Below, piece by piece: positions 1 through 6,506 of a DNA stretch of 7,590 bases. This stretch comes from Clostridia bacterium (lineage in GTDB: Bacteria; Bacillota_A; Clostridia; Oscillospirales; Acutalibacteraceae): contig JAFSTS010000264.1 in assembly GCA_017445685.1 (NCBI GenBank), positions 1 to 7,590 of the forward strand, given 5' to 3'. A program made the translations under genes and the position numbers. The notes under the pieces are model-generated. The model was not told the origin of the DNA, ran no database searches, and worked only from the letters and a program-made list of their open reading frames with translations. The stretch's first letter is position 1. Each line of letters opens with the position of its first letter.

Positions 1-495
1 GGCGACATCGTAACTTCCCGTTCCGCCAAGGTCGCAGGAGACAATTTTGACGAAGCCATCATCACATATATCCGCAAAAAACACAATGTTCTTATCGGCG
101 AGCGCACGGCAGAAGACATCAAAATAAAGATCGGCTCTGCTTACCCCTATGAGGGCGAGAGCAGCATGACCGTCAAGGGCAGAAGCCAGATGGACGGTCT
201 GCCGAAGCTTATCGAGATTTCCTCCGAGGAAGTCAGGGAAGCTCTTGCCGATTCCGTTGAACAGATCGTCGAAGCTATCCGCCTGACTCTCGAAAAGACT
301 CCTCCGGAGCTTTCAGCGGACATAATGGATCACGGCATCATGCTTACAGGCGGCGGCGCGCTGCTTCGCGGCCTTGACAAGCTTATTGCCATCGAAACAA
401 AAATGCCGGTACATATCGCTGAAAATCCGCTCGACTGCGTTGCAAACGGAGCCGGACTTTGTCTTGAATCAAACGCACTCAAAAGATCGAGATAA
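1..495 (+). CDS. mreB: MreB, rod-shape actin homologue (3' part, 5' end outside window)
   Basis: This is the C-terminal 164 residues of MreB, read in frame from base 1 to a TAA stop; the start lies upstream of the window. MreB is a cytoplasmic ATP-binding actin-like protein that forms membrane-associated filaments and directs the lateral-wall elongasome. Visible family signatures, numbered within the fragment, are [17 protein letters not shown] at 33-49, the ATP-contacting glycine loop [12 protein letters not shown] at 115-126, and [11 protein letters not shown] at 142-152. The fragment begins with [20 protein letters not shown], a conserved stretch of MreB subdomain II. An ATG at 166 lies inside the domain and is not a real start. 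The gene is followed after 18 bases by mreC, the classic mreBCD order. A spore-former Mbl/MreBH paralogue is possible in principle, but the mreC neighbour favours MreB itself. Confidence 0.96.
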   Translation, partial: GDIVTSRSAKVAGDNFDEAIITYIRKKHNVLIGERTAEDIKIKIGSAYPYEGESSMTVKGRSQMDGLPKLIEISSEEVREALADSVEQIVEAIRLTLEKTPPELSADIMDHGIMLTGGGALLRGLDKLIAIETKMPVHIAENPLDCVANGAGLCLESNALKRSR

Positions 496-513
496 ACTGT
501 GAGGTAAACTCAA

Positions 514-1368
514 ATGAGCGAGTTCTTTAAAGGTAAAAAATTCAAAATACTCGTTGCCATCGTTGCGGCGGTTATCGCAGGCAGTATTTTCGCCTCCGTA
601 TCCCAAAGCGGATCGTCGCCTGTCTCCACTGTCGTGAGCGTCGTTTTTTCGCCTGTGCAGAGGCTTTCGACTTTTGTCAGTGGCAAGCTGTCCGACTTTG
701 CGCTGAACTTCCGTTCCTATTCGACATACAAAGCAAAGGTCGATGAGCTTGAAAAAACTCTTGAGGAATATCAGCTTCAGCTAATAGACTATCAGCAGAC
801 GAAGCAAAAGCTGACTCTTTACGAGGAGTTTCTCGGTGTCAAGGAAGATAACCCCGACTTCACCTTTGAGCCTGCGACGGTCATTTCCAAGGACAGCGCA
901 GATTTGTTCTATTCCTTCGTCATCAGCAAAGGCTCTTCCGACGGCATAGAGGTCGACGACCCCGTGATTTTCGGCAAACACCTTGTCGGAGTCATCGCTT
1001 CCGTCAGACCGTCGACAAGCGTTGTAAGAACGATTTTTGACCCGAAGGTAAATGTCAGCGTCTACGACAATCAAAGCAGCGAATACGGCTATGTCACATC
1101 AGACGCGGAAATGGCGCTCAAAGAAGAATGTTATCTCCCCGGCCTTGAAAGAAATACCGCCATCACCAAAGGCTCGGTCATCTGCACAACGGGTATCGGC
1201 GGCATCTTTCCTAAAGATCTTATCATCGGAACGGTTACCGATGTTCTCAACGACAAACACGGCTTTTCGTCCTACGCCGTGATTGATACGCAGGTCAACA
1301 TCCCTGAGCTGCAAAACATTTTTGTTCTCACTTCCTTTAACGGTCAGCAGGGACAAACGGACGAATAA
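514..1368 (+). CDS. mreC: MreC, rod shape-determining scaffold protein
   Basis: A 284-residue protein of normal MreC length. A short basic cytoplasmic N-terminus (MSEFFKGKKFK) is followed by one membrane segment at about 11-29. A predicted coiled coil spans about 70-108 (KVDELEKTLEEYQLQL onward). An extracytoplasmic beta-rich domain covers about 118-275 and carries the family hallmark GSVICTTGIGGIFPKDLIIG at 220-239. MreC is a bitopic protein that self-assembles outside the membrane and activates PBP2, linking it to MreB and MreD. The start is supported by GAGGT at 501-505, eight bases before the ATG. It sits between mreB and mreD and was probably transcribed with them. The C-terminus is short and polar (NGQQGQTDE), without the long disordered tail of some relatives. 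Confidence 0.96.
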   Translation: MSEFFKGKKFKILVAIVAAVIAGSIFASVSQSGSSPVSTVVSVVFSPVQRLSTFVSGKLSDFALNFRSYSTYKAKVDELEKTLEEYQLQLIDYQQTKQKLTLYEEFLGVKEDNPDFTFEPATVISKDSADLFYSFVISKGSSDGIEVDDPVIFGKHLVGVIASVRPSTSVVRTIFDPKVNVSVYDNQSSEYGYVTSDAEMALKEECYLPGLERNTAITKGSVICTTGIGGIFPKDLIIGTVTDVLNDKHGFSSYAVIDTQVNIPELQNIFVLTSFNGQQGQTDE

Positions 1369-1395
1369 CAGTAAAATATTCAAGGAGGAATTTGC

Positions 1396-1905
1396 ATGGA
1401 CAGAGAAAGCAGAAATGCCCATATCAAGAGAATAATTCTCGCTGCGATCGTCATCGTTTCCTGTCTTATGCAGTTTTCCGATTCGTTTTTGCAGAAGTTT
1501 TTCAGCATACCAATTCTTTATACAATCCCCGTCATCGTTTGTCTTTCGATGTTTCAGGGTGAAATCATCAGCGTGTGCGGCGCGCTTATAGCAGGAGTGT
1601 TCTGGGACAGCGTTTCTGCGCAGAGTGTTTGTTTCAACACGATCTTTTTGTGCGTGAGCGCATTTCTTGTGTCGTACGCCGTGCAAAAACGGCTGCGCAA
1701 TTTTCTTGTCACCGCGCTGATACTGAATTTCGGAATACTCTTTATCCATCAAACGCTTTACTGGCTGATTTTTATAGTCGGCAAAGGCGGAGCGGCTTTG
1801 GCTCTGTTCAGATTTTATCTCCCCTGCCTGATCGTCACGGGGATAGTCAGCGTGCCGGTCTATTTCTTCTTCCGCTTCGTACACAACAAATTCAGCGAAA
1901 TGTAA
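1396..1905 (+). CDS. mreD: MreD, rod shape-determining membrane protein
   Basis: A 169-residue, very hydrophobic protein with about five to six membrane segments, at roughly 12-27, 37-54, 56-75, 80-96, 103-128 and 138-160. The family-like motif GALIAGVFWDSVS at 62-74 resembles the conserved small-residue/Asp stretch of MreD. MreD is an integral membrane partner of MreC that helps set the MreC-PBP2 interaction in the elongasome. Primary sequence is poorly conserved in this family, so the call rests on length, topology, that motif and position directly after mreC and before a PBP2 gene. A perfect AGGAGG at 1383-1388 lies seven bases before the ATG. The positive-charge-rich N-terminus (MDRESRNAHIKR) suggests a cytoplasmic N-terminus. 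Confidence 0.92.
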   Translation: MDRESRNAHIKRIILAAIVIVSCLMQFSDSFLQKFFSIPILYTIPVIVCLSMFQGEIISVCGALIAGVFWDSVSAQSVCFNTIFLCVSAFLVSYAVQKRLRNFLVTALILNFGILFIHQTLYWLIFIVGKGGAALALFRFYLPCLIVTGIVSVPVYFFFRFVHNKFSEM

Positions 1906-1907
1906 TT

Positions 1908-1929
1908 TTTCAACATCTATATTTTGAAA
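1908..1929 (+). other. Weak inverted repeat at the PBP2 ribosome binding site
   Basis: TTTCAA (1908-1913) and TTGAAA (1924-1929) are perfect reverse complements around a 10-base spacer, in the 37-base gap between mreD and the PBP2 gene. The right arm ends in the first bases of the ribosome binding site. The stem is short and A/T-rich, so it may well be chance. It has no following T-run and is not a terminator. Confidence 0.25.
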
Positions 1930-1934
1930 GGAGG
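1927..1934 (+). promoter_or_regulatory. Ribosome binding site fixing the TTG start of PBP2
   Basis: AAAGGAGG is a near-perfect match to the anti-Shine-Dalgarno. It lies eight bases before TTG at 1943, and no ATG or GTG start is available at suitable spacing. The in-frame ATG at 1976 would begin inside the membrane anchor and remove the basic residues that orient it. Confidence 0.85.
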
Positions 1935-1942
1935 ATAACGCT

Positions 1943-4051
1943 TTGAGAAAACTCAGCAGAAGAGATTTTATCTTCATGAGCGTCATTGTCTGCGTTTTTG
2001 CAGTCTTTGTCGTCAGGTTCGGATATTTCCAGATCGTCAAAGGAAAAGAATATTCAAAAGTCAGCGACAGCGTTGCCTCCCAGGTCATCACCGTCAAGGC
2101 TTCGCGCGGTGAGATACTTGACCGAAACGGCACTCCCCTTGTCGCAAACCGTCAGGGAAATGCAATTGTCTTTTACGGTTCGGATTTTCCCGAATACTCA
2201 AAAAAGCCCGAAGTGCAGAAAATCAGAAACGATGAAATTCTTGCTCTGATAAATCTTTTTCAATCGAGAAATGAAGCATGGATCGACGATCTTCCGCTTG
2301 AAATAAATGAAAACGGGCAAATCGCCTTTAAACAAAACAGTGATTCAGACATTGCTGCATTCAAAAGCAAGGATATGCTCAATCTGAACAGCTATGCTAC
2401 TGCTGACAACTGCATGGACGCGCTCATAGACAGGTATTTGCTGTCCGATTATTCTAAAGAGGACGCCTTGAAGATCGGCTCTGTTTGCTACGGAATGCTC
2501 AAAAACAGCTTCAACACATCTAATTCCTACACATTTGCAGACGATGTTTCAGACGAGCTTGTGTCCATCATCAAGGAAAACAGTAAAAAGTTTCCCGGCG
2601 TTGATGTCGAGATCGTCACCTACAGAGAGTACACCGATCCGACTCTTGCTCCGCATATAGTCGGCACAGTCGGCAATATCAGCGCAGAGGAATACGCTGA
2701 AAAGAAGGATACCTATTCCATGACGGACATCATCGGCAAAAGCGGAATCGAGCTTGCCATGGAGGACGAGCTTCGCGGCAAGGACGGCTACAAAACGCTT
2801 TACACCGACTCTGACGGAACTACTTCCACTCAGTATACAAAAGACCCCGTTCAGGGCAACAGCGTAATTCTGACTCTTGACAGCAAAATCCAGAAGGTTG
2901 CCCAGAACGCTTTGAAAAACTGTCTTGACGAGCTTGCGCCTGAAATCGTCGGCACTGCCCCGGCAGGCTCCGTTGTAGTGCTTGATGTCAACTCCTCGGA
3001 TGTTCTTGCAGCCGCAACTTATCCGAGCTACAATCTCGAAAGCTACGCAAAAGACTATGAAAAGCTCGTAAAAGACGAGTCTGCTCCCCTTTGGAACAGA
3101 GCTTTTCTCAGCGCTTATGCGCCCGGCTCGACAATGAAGCCCTGCGTGGCTCTTGCCGCCATGAGTGAAAATGTCATCAATGACGAAAGCACTGTATTTT
3201 GCAGTCAGATCTATGAATACAGAGATCTCAAGCTCAGATGTACCGGCGCGCACGGCAGCGTAAATGTCGTCAGCGCAATAAACTATTCGTGCAACAGCTT
3301 CTTTTACGAAATGGGCAAGCTGCTTGGGATCGACTCGCTCAACAAGTATAAAGATATGTTCGGCTTCGGTCAGAAGACAGGGGTTGAAGTAGATGAAGCT
3401 CTCGGCGTAGTGGACAGTCCCGAATACAGACAGTCCATAAGTCAGGTCTGGTACCCCGGCTTTACGCTTCAGTCAGCCATCGGAAATGCCGGCGACCTTG
3501 TTACTCCGATACAGCTTGCAAACTACTGCGCAACTGTCGCAAACGGCGGCACAAGATACAAGCGCACGCTTTTGAAATCGATCAAAACATACGACTATTC
3601 CTCAACCGTTTGGGAAAATTCACCAAGCGTCGCTTACAAAAACGACATCAGCCAGAAATATTACAATCTCGTCAGAGAAGGTATGTATCTCGTCGGAACA
3701 GTCGGCTTCTGCGCGGAAGCGTTTGCAAAGCTTCCCGTTAAAGCCGCGGCAAAAACAGGTACTTCTCAGGTTGAAAGATATGTCGACGGGCAAAAGGTCA
3801 TCGCGACCAACGGCTTTCTTATCACCTTTGCGCCGTACAACAATCCTCAGATTGCAATTTGCGTTGCTCTTGAAGGCGGTACGTCAGGCGCGTCGGTAGC
3901 ACCGGTCGCAAGAGACATTTACGCATACTATTTTAAATCGCAAAACGACGACGCCAAAGCCCTTCTTGAAGGTACTCCGCAAACGGAAGAAACCACTCAG
4001 GAAACTCAGACTCAGCCGAGCGCTCAGGGCAACGGCTCGCTGCTTGAGTAA
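1943..4051 (+). CDS. mrdA: Penicillin-binding protein 2 (class B transpeptidase)
   Basis: A 702-residue class B PBP that cross-links peptidoglycan in the elongasome on the outer face of the membrane. The N-terminus is basic (MRKLSRRD), with one uncleaved membrane anchor at about 9-31. The pedestal/dimerisation region starts with RGEILDRNG at 55-63 and extends through APHIVGTVGN at 236-245. The transpeptidase domain (about 305-665) has all three catalytic motifs: S396-T-M-K399, S449-C-N451 and K604-T-G606, so it should be active and beta-lactam reactive. Residues 678-702 form a Thr/Gln/Glu-rich tail. Translation starts at TTG, chosen because AAAGGAGG at 1927-1934 is ideally placed; the first in-frame ATG (1976) would cut the anchor. 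Its place after mreD supports the PBP2/MrdA role over the division PBP FtsI. Three cysteines and a histidine near the active site may bind metal (see findings). Confidence 0.94.
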   Translation: MRKLSRRDFIFMSVIVCVFAVFVVRFGYFQIVKGKEYSKVSDSVASQVITVKASRGEILDRNGTPLVANRQGNAIVFYGSDFPEYSKKPEVQKIRNDEILALINLFQSRNEAWIDDLPLEINENGQIAFKQNSDSDIAAFKSKDMLNLNSYATADNCMDALIDRYLLSDYSKEDALKIGSVCYGMLKNSFNTSNSYTFADDVSDELVSIIKENSKKFPGVDVEIVTYREYTDPTLAPHIVGTVGNISAEEYAEKKDTYSMTDIIGKSGIELAMEDELRGKDGYKTLYTDSDGTTSTQYTKDPVQGNSVILTLDSKIQKVAQNALKNCLDELAPEIVGTAPAGSVVVLDVNSSDVLAAATYPSYNLESYAKDYEKLVKDESAPLWNRAFLSAYAPGSTMKPCVALAAMSENVINDESTVFCSQIYEYRDLKLRCTGAHGSVNVVSAINYSCNSFFYEMGKLLGIDSLNKYKDMFGFGQKTGVEVDEALGVVDSPEYRQSISQVWYPGFTLQSAIGNAGDLVTPIQLANYCATVANGGTRYKRTLLKSIKTYDYSSTVWENSPSVAYKNDISQKYYNLVREGMYLVGTVGFCAEAFAKLPVKAAAKTGTSQVERYVDGQKVIATNGFLITFAPYNNPQIAICVALEGGTSGASVAPVARDIYAYYFKSQNDDAKALLEGTPQTEETTQETQTQPSAQGNGSLLE

Positions 4052-4058
4052 AATACAC

Positions 4059-4064
4059 AAGGAG
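4059..4064 (+). promoter_or_regulatory. Ribosome binding site deciding the ftsY start
   Basis: AAGGAG lies nine bases before ATG 4074, in the 22-base gap after the PBP2 stop. It rules out the longer in-frame reading from 3966, which would add 36 basic residues translated from the end of the PBP2 gene. Confidence 0.85.
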
Positions 4065-4073
4065 AGATATCCC

Positions 4074-5015
4074 ATGGGATTATTTAAAAAATTCAATCTT
4101 GGACTTAAAAAGACGAGAGAAAGCATGGCGGGAGCCATCGACAATATGCTGCACAGCTACAAGGATATTGACGAATCCCTTTACGAAGATCTTGAAGAAA
4201 TTCTCGTAATGGGCGACGTCGGCATAAACACGGCGCAGGATATCGTTGAAAAACTCCGTCAGAGAGTTAAAGATAAAAATATTGGCACACCCGACAGAGT
4301 AAAGCAGCAGATCAAGGAGATCGTTGAAGAAATGCTCACGGGCGACGAAGAAATGAGCCTGATCACAATGCCGTCGGTTATCCTTGTCATCGGTGTAAAC
4401 GGCGTAGGAAAAACGACGACTATCGGCAAGATGGCTGCGATGTACAAAGCGCAGGGCAAAAAAGTGCTTTTAGGCGCCGCCGACACTTTCCGCGCCGCTG
4501 CGATAGACCAGCTTCAGATCTGGGCTGACAGAGCAGGAGTCGATATCGTAAAGCATAAAGAGGGCGCAGACCCTGCCGCGGTCGTTTTTGACACTATTCA
4601 GGCAGGAAAAGCGAGAAATGTCGATATCATCATCTGCGACACGGCAGGCAGACTTCACAACAAGAAAAACCTCATGGATGAGCTTGAAAAGATATACAGA
4701 GTTATCGACAGGGAGCTCCCCTATTCCGACCGTGAAAGTCTTCTCGTTCTCGACGCAACAACAGGTCAGAACGCGGTCAATCAGGCTCGCGAGTTCAAAA
4801 ATGTTGCAGAGATCACAGGCATCGTTCTTACTAAGCTTGACGGAACTGCGCGAGGCGGCGTAGTGCTTTCAATTAAAAACGACCTTCGCGTGCCTGTCAA
4901 ATTTGTCGGCGTAGGCGAACAGATGGACGATCTTCAGCCGTTTGATCCAAAGGCTTTTGCAGAGGGACTTTTTGAATCCGAGATACCGAAGGAAGACGAA
5001 GAAGAGGACGCATAA
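4074..5015 (+). CDS. ftsY: FtsY, signal recognition particle receptor GTPase
   Basis: A 313-residue SRP-type GTPase that docks SRP-ribosome complexes at the membrane so nascent membrane proteins reach SecYEG. The N domain (about 1-95) is a helical bundle beginning MGLFKKFNLGLKKTRESM, whose basic amphipathic start fits a membrane-binding helix. The G domain follows: G1 GVNGVGKTT at 107-115, DTFRAAA at 137-143, G3 DTAGR at 189-193, G4 TKLD at 253-256 and GVGEQMDDLQPF at 279-290. There is no methionine-rich M domain, so this is FtsY and not Ffh. The long acidic A domain of enterobacterial FtsY is absent, as is usual in Firmicutes; a short acidic tail (KEDEEEDA) ends the protein. The frame is open further upstream, but ATG 4074 has the ribosome binding site and avoids overlapping the PBP2 gene. 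The gene stands without the smc/rnc neighbours often seen. Confidence 0.96.
   Translation: MGLFKKFNLGLKKTRESMAGAIDNMLHSYKDIDESLYEDLEEILVMGDVGINTAQDIVEKLRQRVKDKNIGTPDRVKQQIKEIVEEMLTGDEEMSLITMPSVILVIGVNGVGKTTTIGKMAAMYKAQGKKVLLGAADTFRAAAIDQLQIWADRAGVDIVKHKEGADPAAVVFDTIQAGKARNVDIIICDTAGRLHNKKNLMDELEKIYRVIDRELPYSDRESLLVLDATTGQNAVNQAREFKNVAEITGIVLTKLDGTARGGVVLSIKNDLRVPVKFVGVGEQMDDLQPFDPKAFAEGLFESEIPKEDEEEDA
5004..5007 (+). promoter_or_regulatory. Ribosome binding site of rdgB inside the ftsY tail
   Basis: GAGG, within the purine-rich Glu/Asp codons that end ftsY, lies nine bases before ATG 5017. It supports the short start and suggests that ribosomes finishing ftsY reinitiate on rdgB. Confidence 0.6.
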
Positions 5016-5016
5016 A

Positions 5017-5613
5017 ATGGATTTTTTAATTGCAACACATAACAGAAAAAAGCAGTTTGAGCTGCAAAGAGTTCTCGAGCCGCTCGGTATAAATGTTCTT
5101 ACTGCTGACGACATCGGCGTAGAATTGACCGAGGTTGATGAAACAGGCAAAACCTTTGAAGAAAACGCAAGGCTCAAAGCTGTTTCAGGTCTTCGCGAAA
5201 CCTCTCTCCCCTGCATTGCAGACGATTCCGGGCTTTGTGTTGACGCTCTCGGGGGCGCTCCCGGAATTTATTCGGCACGCTTCAGCGGTGATGAGTGCGA
5301 CGACAGAAAAAACAACGAAAAGCTTCTCAAAGAGCTTGAAAATGTTGACGATGAAAACAGGACTGCCAAGTTCGTCTGCTGCATTGTCTGCGCTTTTCCT
5401 GACGGCAGCGAGATCTGCGTCCAAGGCGAATGCAAGGGCAAGATTGCCCATGAGCTTCACGGCGAAGGCGGCTTCGGCTACGATCCGCTTTTCATGACAA
5501 AATACGGCTGCTTCGGCGAAATGACAAGTGAAGAAAAGGATGCTGTCTCTCACCGCGGAAATGCAATTAGACTTTTTGTCAAAGAGCTTGAAAAGAAAAA
5601 TATTACAAAGTAA
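5017..5613 (+). CDS. rdgB: RdgB/HAM1-family dITP/XTP pyrophosphatase
   Basis: A 198-residue HAM1-family enzyme, typical length. It hydrolyses non-canonical purine nucleoside triphosphates (dITP, ITP, XTP) to the monophosphate and pyrophosphate in the cytoplasm, keeping deaminated purines out of DNA and RNA. Family motifs are the N-terminal substrate loop ATHNRKK at 6-12, the metal/catalytic stretch ADDSGLCVDALGGAPG at 68-83 followed by YSARFSG at 85-91, GGFGYDPLF at 151-159 and the purine-recognition SHRGNA at 178-183. The start is ATG 5017, one base after the ftsY stop; a longer in-frame reading from 4942 would lie inside ftsY and adds residues foreign to the family. The ribosome binding site GAGG (5004-5007) lies within the acidic-tail codons of ftsY, so the two genes are probably translationally coupled. 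The protein is unusually cysteine-rich (nine Cys). Confidence 0.95.
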   Translation: MDFLIATHNRKKQFELQRVLEPLGINVLTADDIGVELTEVDETGKTFEENARLKAVSGLRETSLPCIADDSGLCVDALGGAPGIYSARFSGDECDDRKNNEKLLKELENVDDENRTAKFVCCIVCAFPDGSEICVQGECKGKIAHELHGEGGFGYDPLFMTKYGCFGEMTSEEKDAVSHRGNAIRLFVKELEKKNITK

Positions 5614-5625
5614 AGGAAATAAGAT

Positions 5626-5925
5626 ATGACCGGTAAAGAAAGAGCTATGCTTCGTTCTCAGGCAAACAGCCTCGAGCCTCTTTTCCAGATAGGAAAAGGC
5701 GGTATCAGCGACGCATTTATTAAGCAGGCGCAGGACGCGCTGTACAAAAGAGAGCTTATCAAGCTAAAGGTTTTGCTTGAAACTTCTCCGATAACTCCCC
5801 GTCAGGCTGCTGACGAAATAGCCGAAAAAACAGGCTCGGAAGTCGTTCAGGTAGTCGGCGGAAGCATGATTTTCTACAAGTACAACCCCGAACTTCATAA
5901 AGATGAGAAGAAAAAGAAAAGATGA
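5626..5925 (+). CDS. yhbY: YhbY, CRM-domain RNA-binding protein
   Basis: A 99-residue single CRM (chloroplast RNA splicing and ribosome maturation) domain protein. YhbY (YqeI in Bacillus) associates with pre-50S ribosomal particles and is thought to help large-subunit assembly. The start MTGKERAMLRSQANSLEPLF, the RNA-binding loop QIGKGGIS at 21-28 and the end of the fold VVQVVGGSMIFYKYN match the family closely. A basic tail (DEKKKKR) follows the domain. The ribosome binding site is modest (AAGGA at 5613-5617, eight bases from ATG). The neighbours yhbY-nadD-yqeK-rsfS are a conserved Firmicutes order, often preceded by obgE, which is replaced here by rdgB. The stop overlaps the nadD start in an ATGA. 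Confidence 0.94.
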   Translation: MTGKERAMLRSQANSLEPLFQIGKGGISDAFIKQAQDALYKRELIKLKVLLETSPITPRQAADEIAEKTGSEVVQVVGGSMIFYKYNPELHKDEKKKKR

Positions 5926-6506
5926 AAATTGCTTTGCTCGGCGGAACTTTTGATCCGCCGCATCTGGGACACAGAAAACTGTGCGAAAACTTTATACAGA
6001 TGATGGATTTTGACAAAATACTTGTCATTCCGACATATATTCCGCCGCACAAGGTCCGCGAGGGAATTTCCGGCAGCGAGGACAGGCTTAATATGTGCCG
6101 TCTTGCTTTTGAAGGTATTGAAAAAGTCGAAGTCAGCTCCATCGAGATCGACCGCGGCGGCAAAAGTTATTCCTACGATACACTTCGTCTTCTCAAGGAA
6201 AAATATCCCGGCTCAGAGCTTTTCTTTTTGATGGGAACGGATATGTTCGATTCTTTTCACAAGTGGTACAGATACGAAGATATTCTGAGTCTTTGCAAGC
6301 TTTGCGTTTGCAGAAGATATGATAACGATAAAAAAGATTTTCTTCCGCCGGAATTTTCAGACAGAGTGATTTTCTGTGGCGACGAACCGTTTGAAGTCAG
6401 CTCTACCGAGATTCGTGAAAAGATAAAAAACGGCGAAGATGTTTCGAATCTTTTGAAAAAGGATGTTTACGAATATATTTTGACAAGGAAGCTTTATTCA
6501 AAATGA
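5922..6506 (+). CDS. nadD: NadD, nicotinate-mononucleotide adenylyltransferase
   Basis: A 194-residue nucleotidyltransferase that joins ATP and nicotinate mononucleotide to make nicotinate adenine dinucleotide, the shared step of de novo and salvage NAD synthesis. The ATP-binding signature GGTFDPPHLGH is at 7-17, PTYIPPHK at 37-44, and the second nucleotide motif SSTEIREKI at 160-168. LLKKDVYEYI near the C-terminus is the usual ending of bacterial NadD. The middle MGTDMFDSFHKWYRYEDILS corresponds to the substrate-binding G-x-D...W region. The start overlaps the yhbY stop by four bases. No clear Shine-Dalgarno is present, only an A/G-rich run, so initiation probably depends on ribosomes terminating on yhbY. 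A small cysteine cluster (C125, C128, C130) is seen in the middle; its meaning is unknown. Confidence 0.95.
   Translation: MKIALLGGTFDPPHLGHRKLCENFIQMMDFDKILVIPTYIPPHKVREGISGSEDRLNMCRLAFEGIEKVEVSSIEIDRGGKSYSYDTLRLLKEKYPGSELFFLMGTDMFDSFHKWYRYEDILSLCKLCVCRRYDNDKKDFLPPEFSDRVIFCGDEPFEVSSTEIREKIKNGEDVSNLLKKDVYEYILTRKLYSK

Noticed and set aside
464..496. Promoter-like TTGAAT ... GATAAA before mreC
   Set aside because: The spacing of 21 bases is too long for a sigma-A promoter, and the site lies in coding sequence of mreB.
1099..2133. A 344-codon open frame on the - strand across mreC, mreD and the start of the PBP2 gene
   Set aside because: It crosses three clear + strand genes, its translation is polar and low in family-like features, and no ribosome binding site or promoter supports it. 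It is a codon-bias shadow.
2549..3253. A 234-codon open frame on the - strand inside the PBP2 gene
   Set aside because: It lies wholly within a conserved transpeptidase gene, with no recognisable domain.
3966..4073. Upstream extension of ftsY
   Set aside because: It would overlap the end of the PBP2 gene and add a highly basic, non-family segment; ATG 4074 has a proper ribosome binding site.
4942..5016. Upstream extension of rdgB
   Set aside because: It lies inside ftsY. HAM1 proteins begin directly at the beta strand leading to the ATHN-K loop, matching ATG 5017.
5328..5595. Repeated AGCTTGAAAA-like strings in rdgB, also seen in ftsY
   Set aside because: They encode common Glu-Leu-Glu-Lys/Asn helices with the genome's preferred codons; no regular spacing or palindromic unit.
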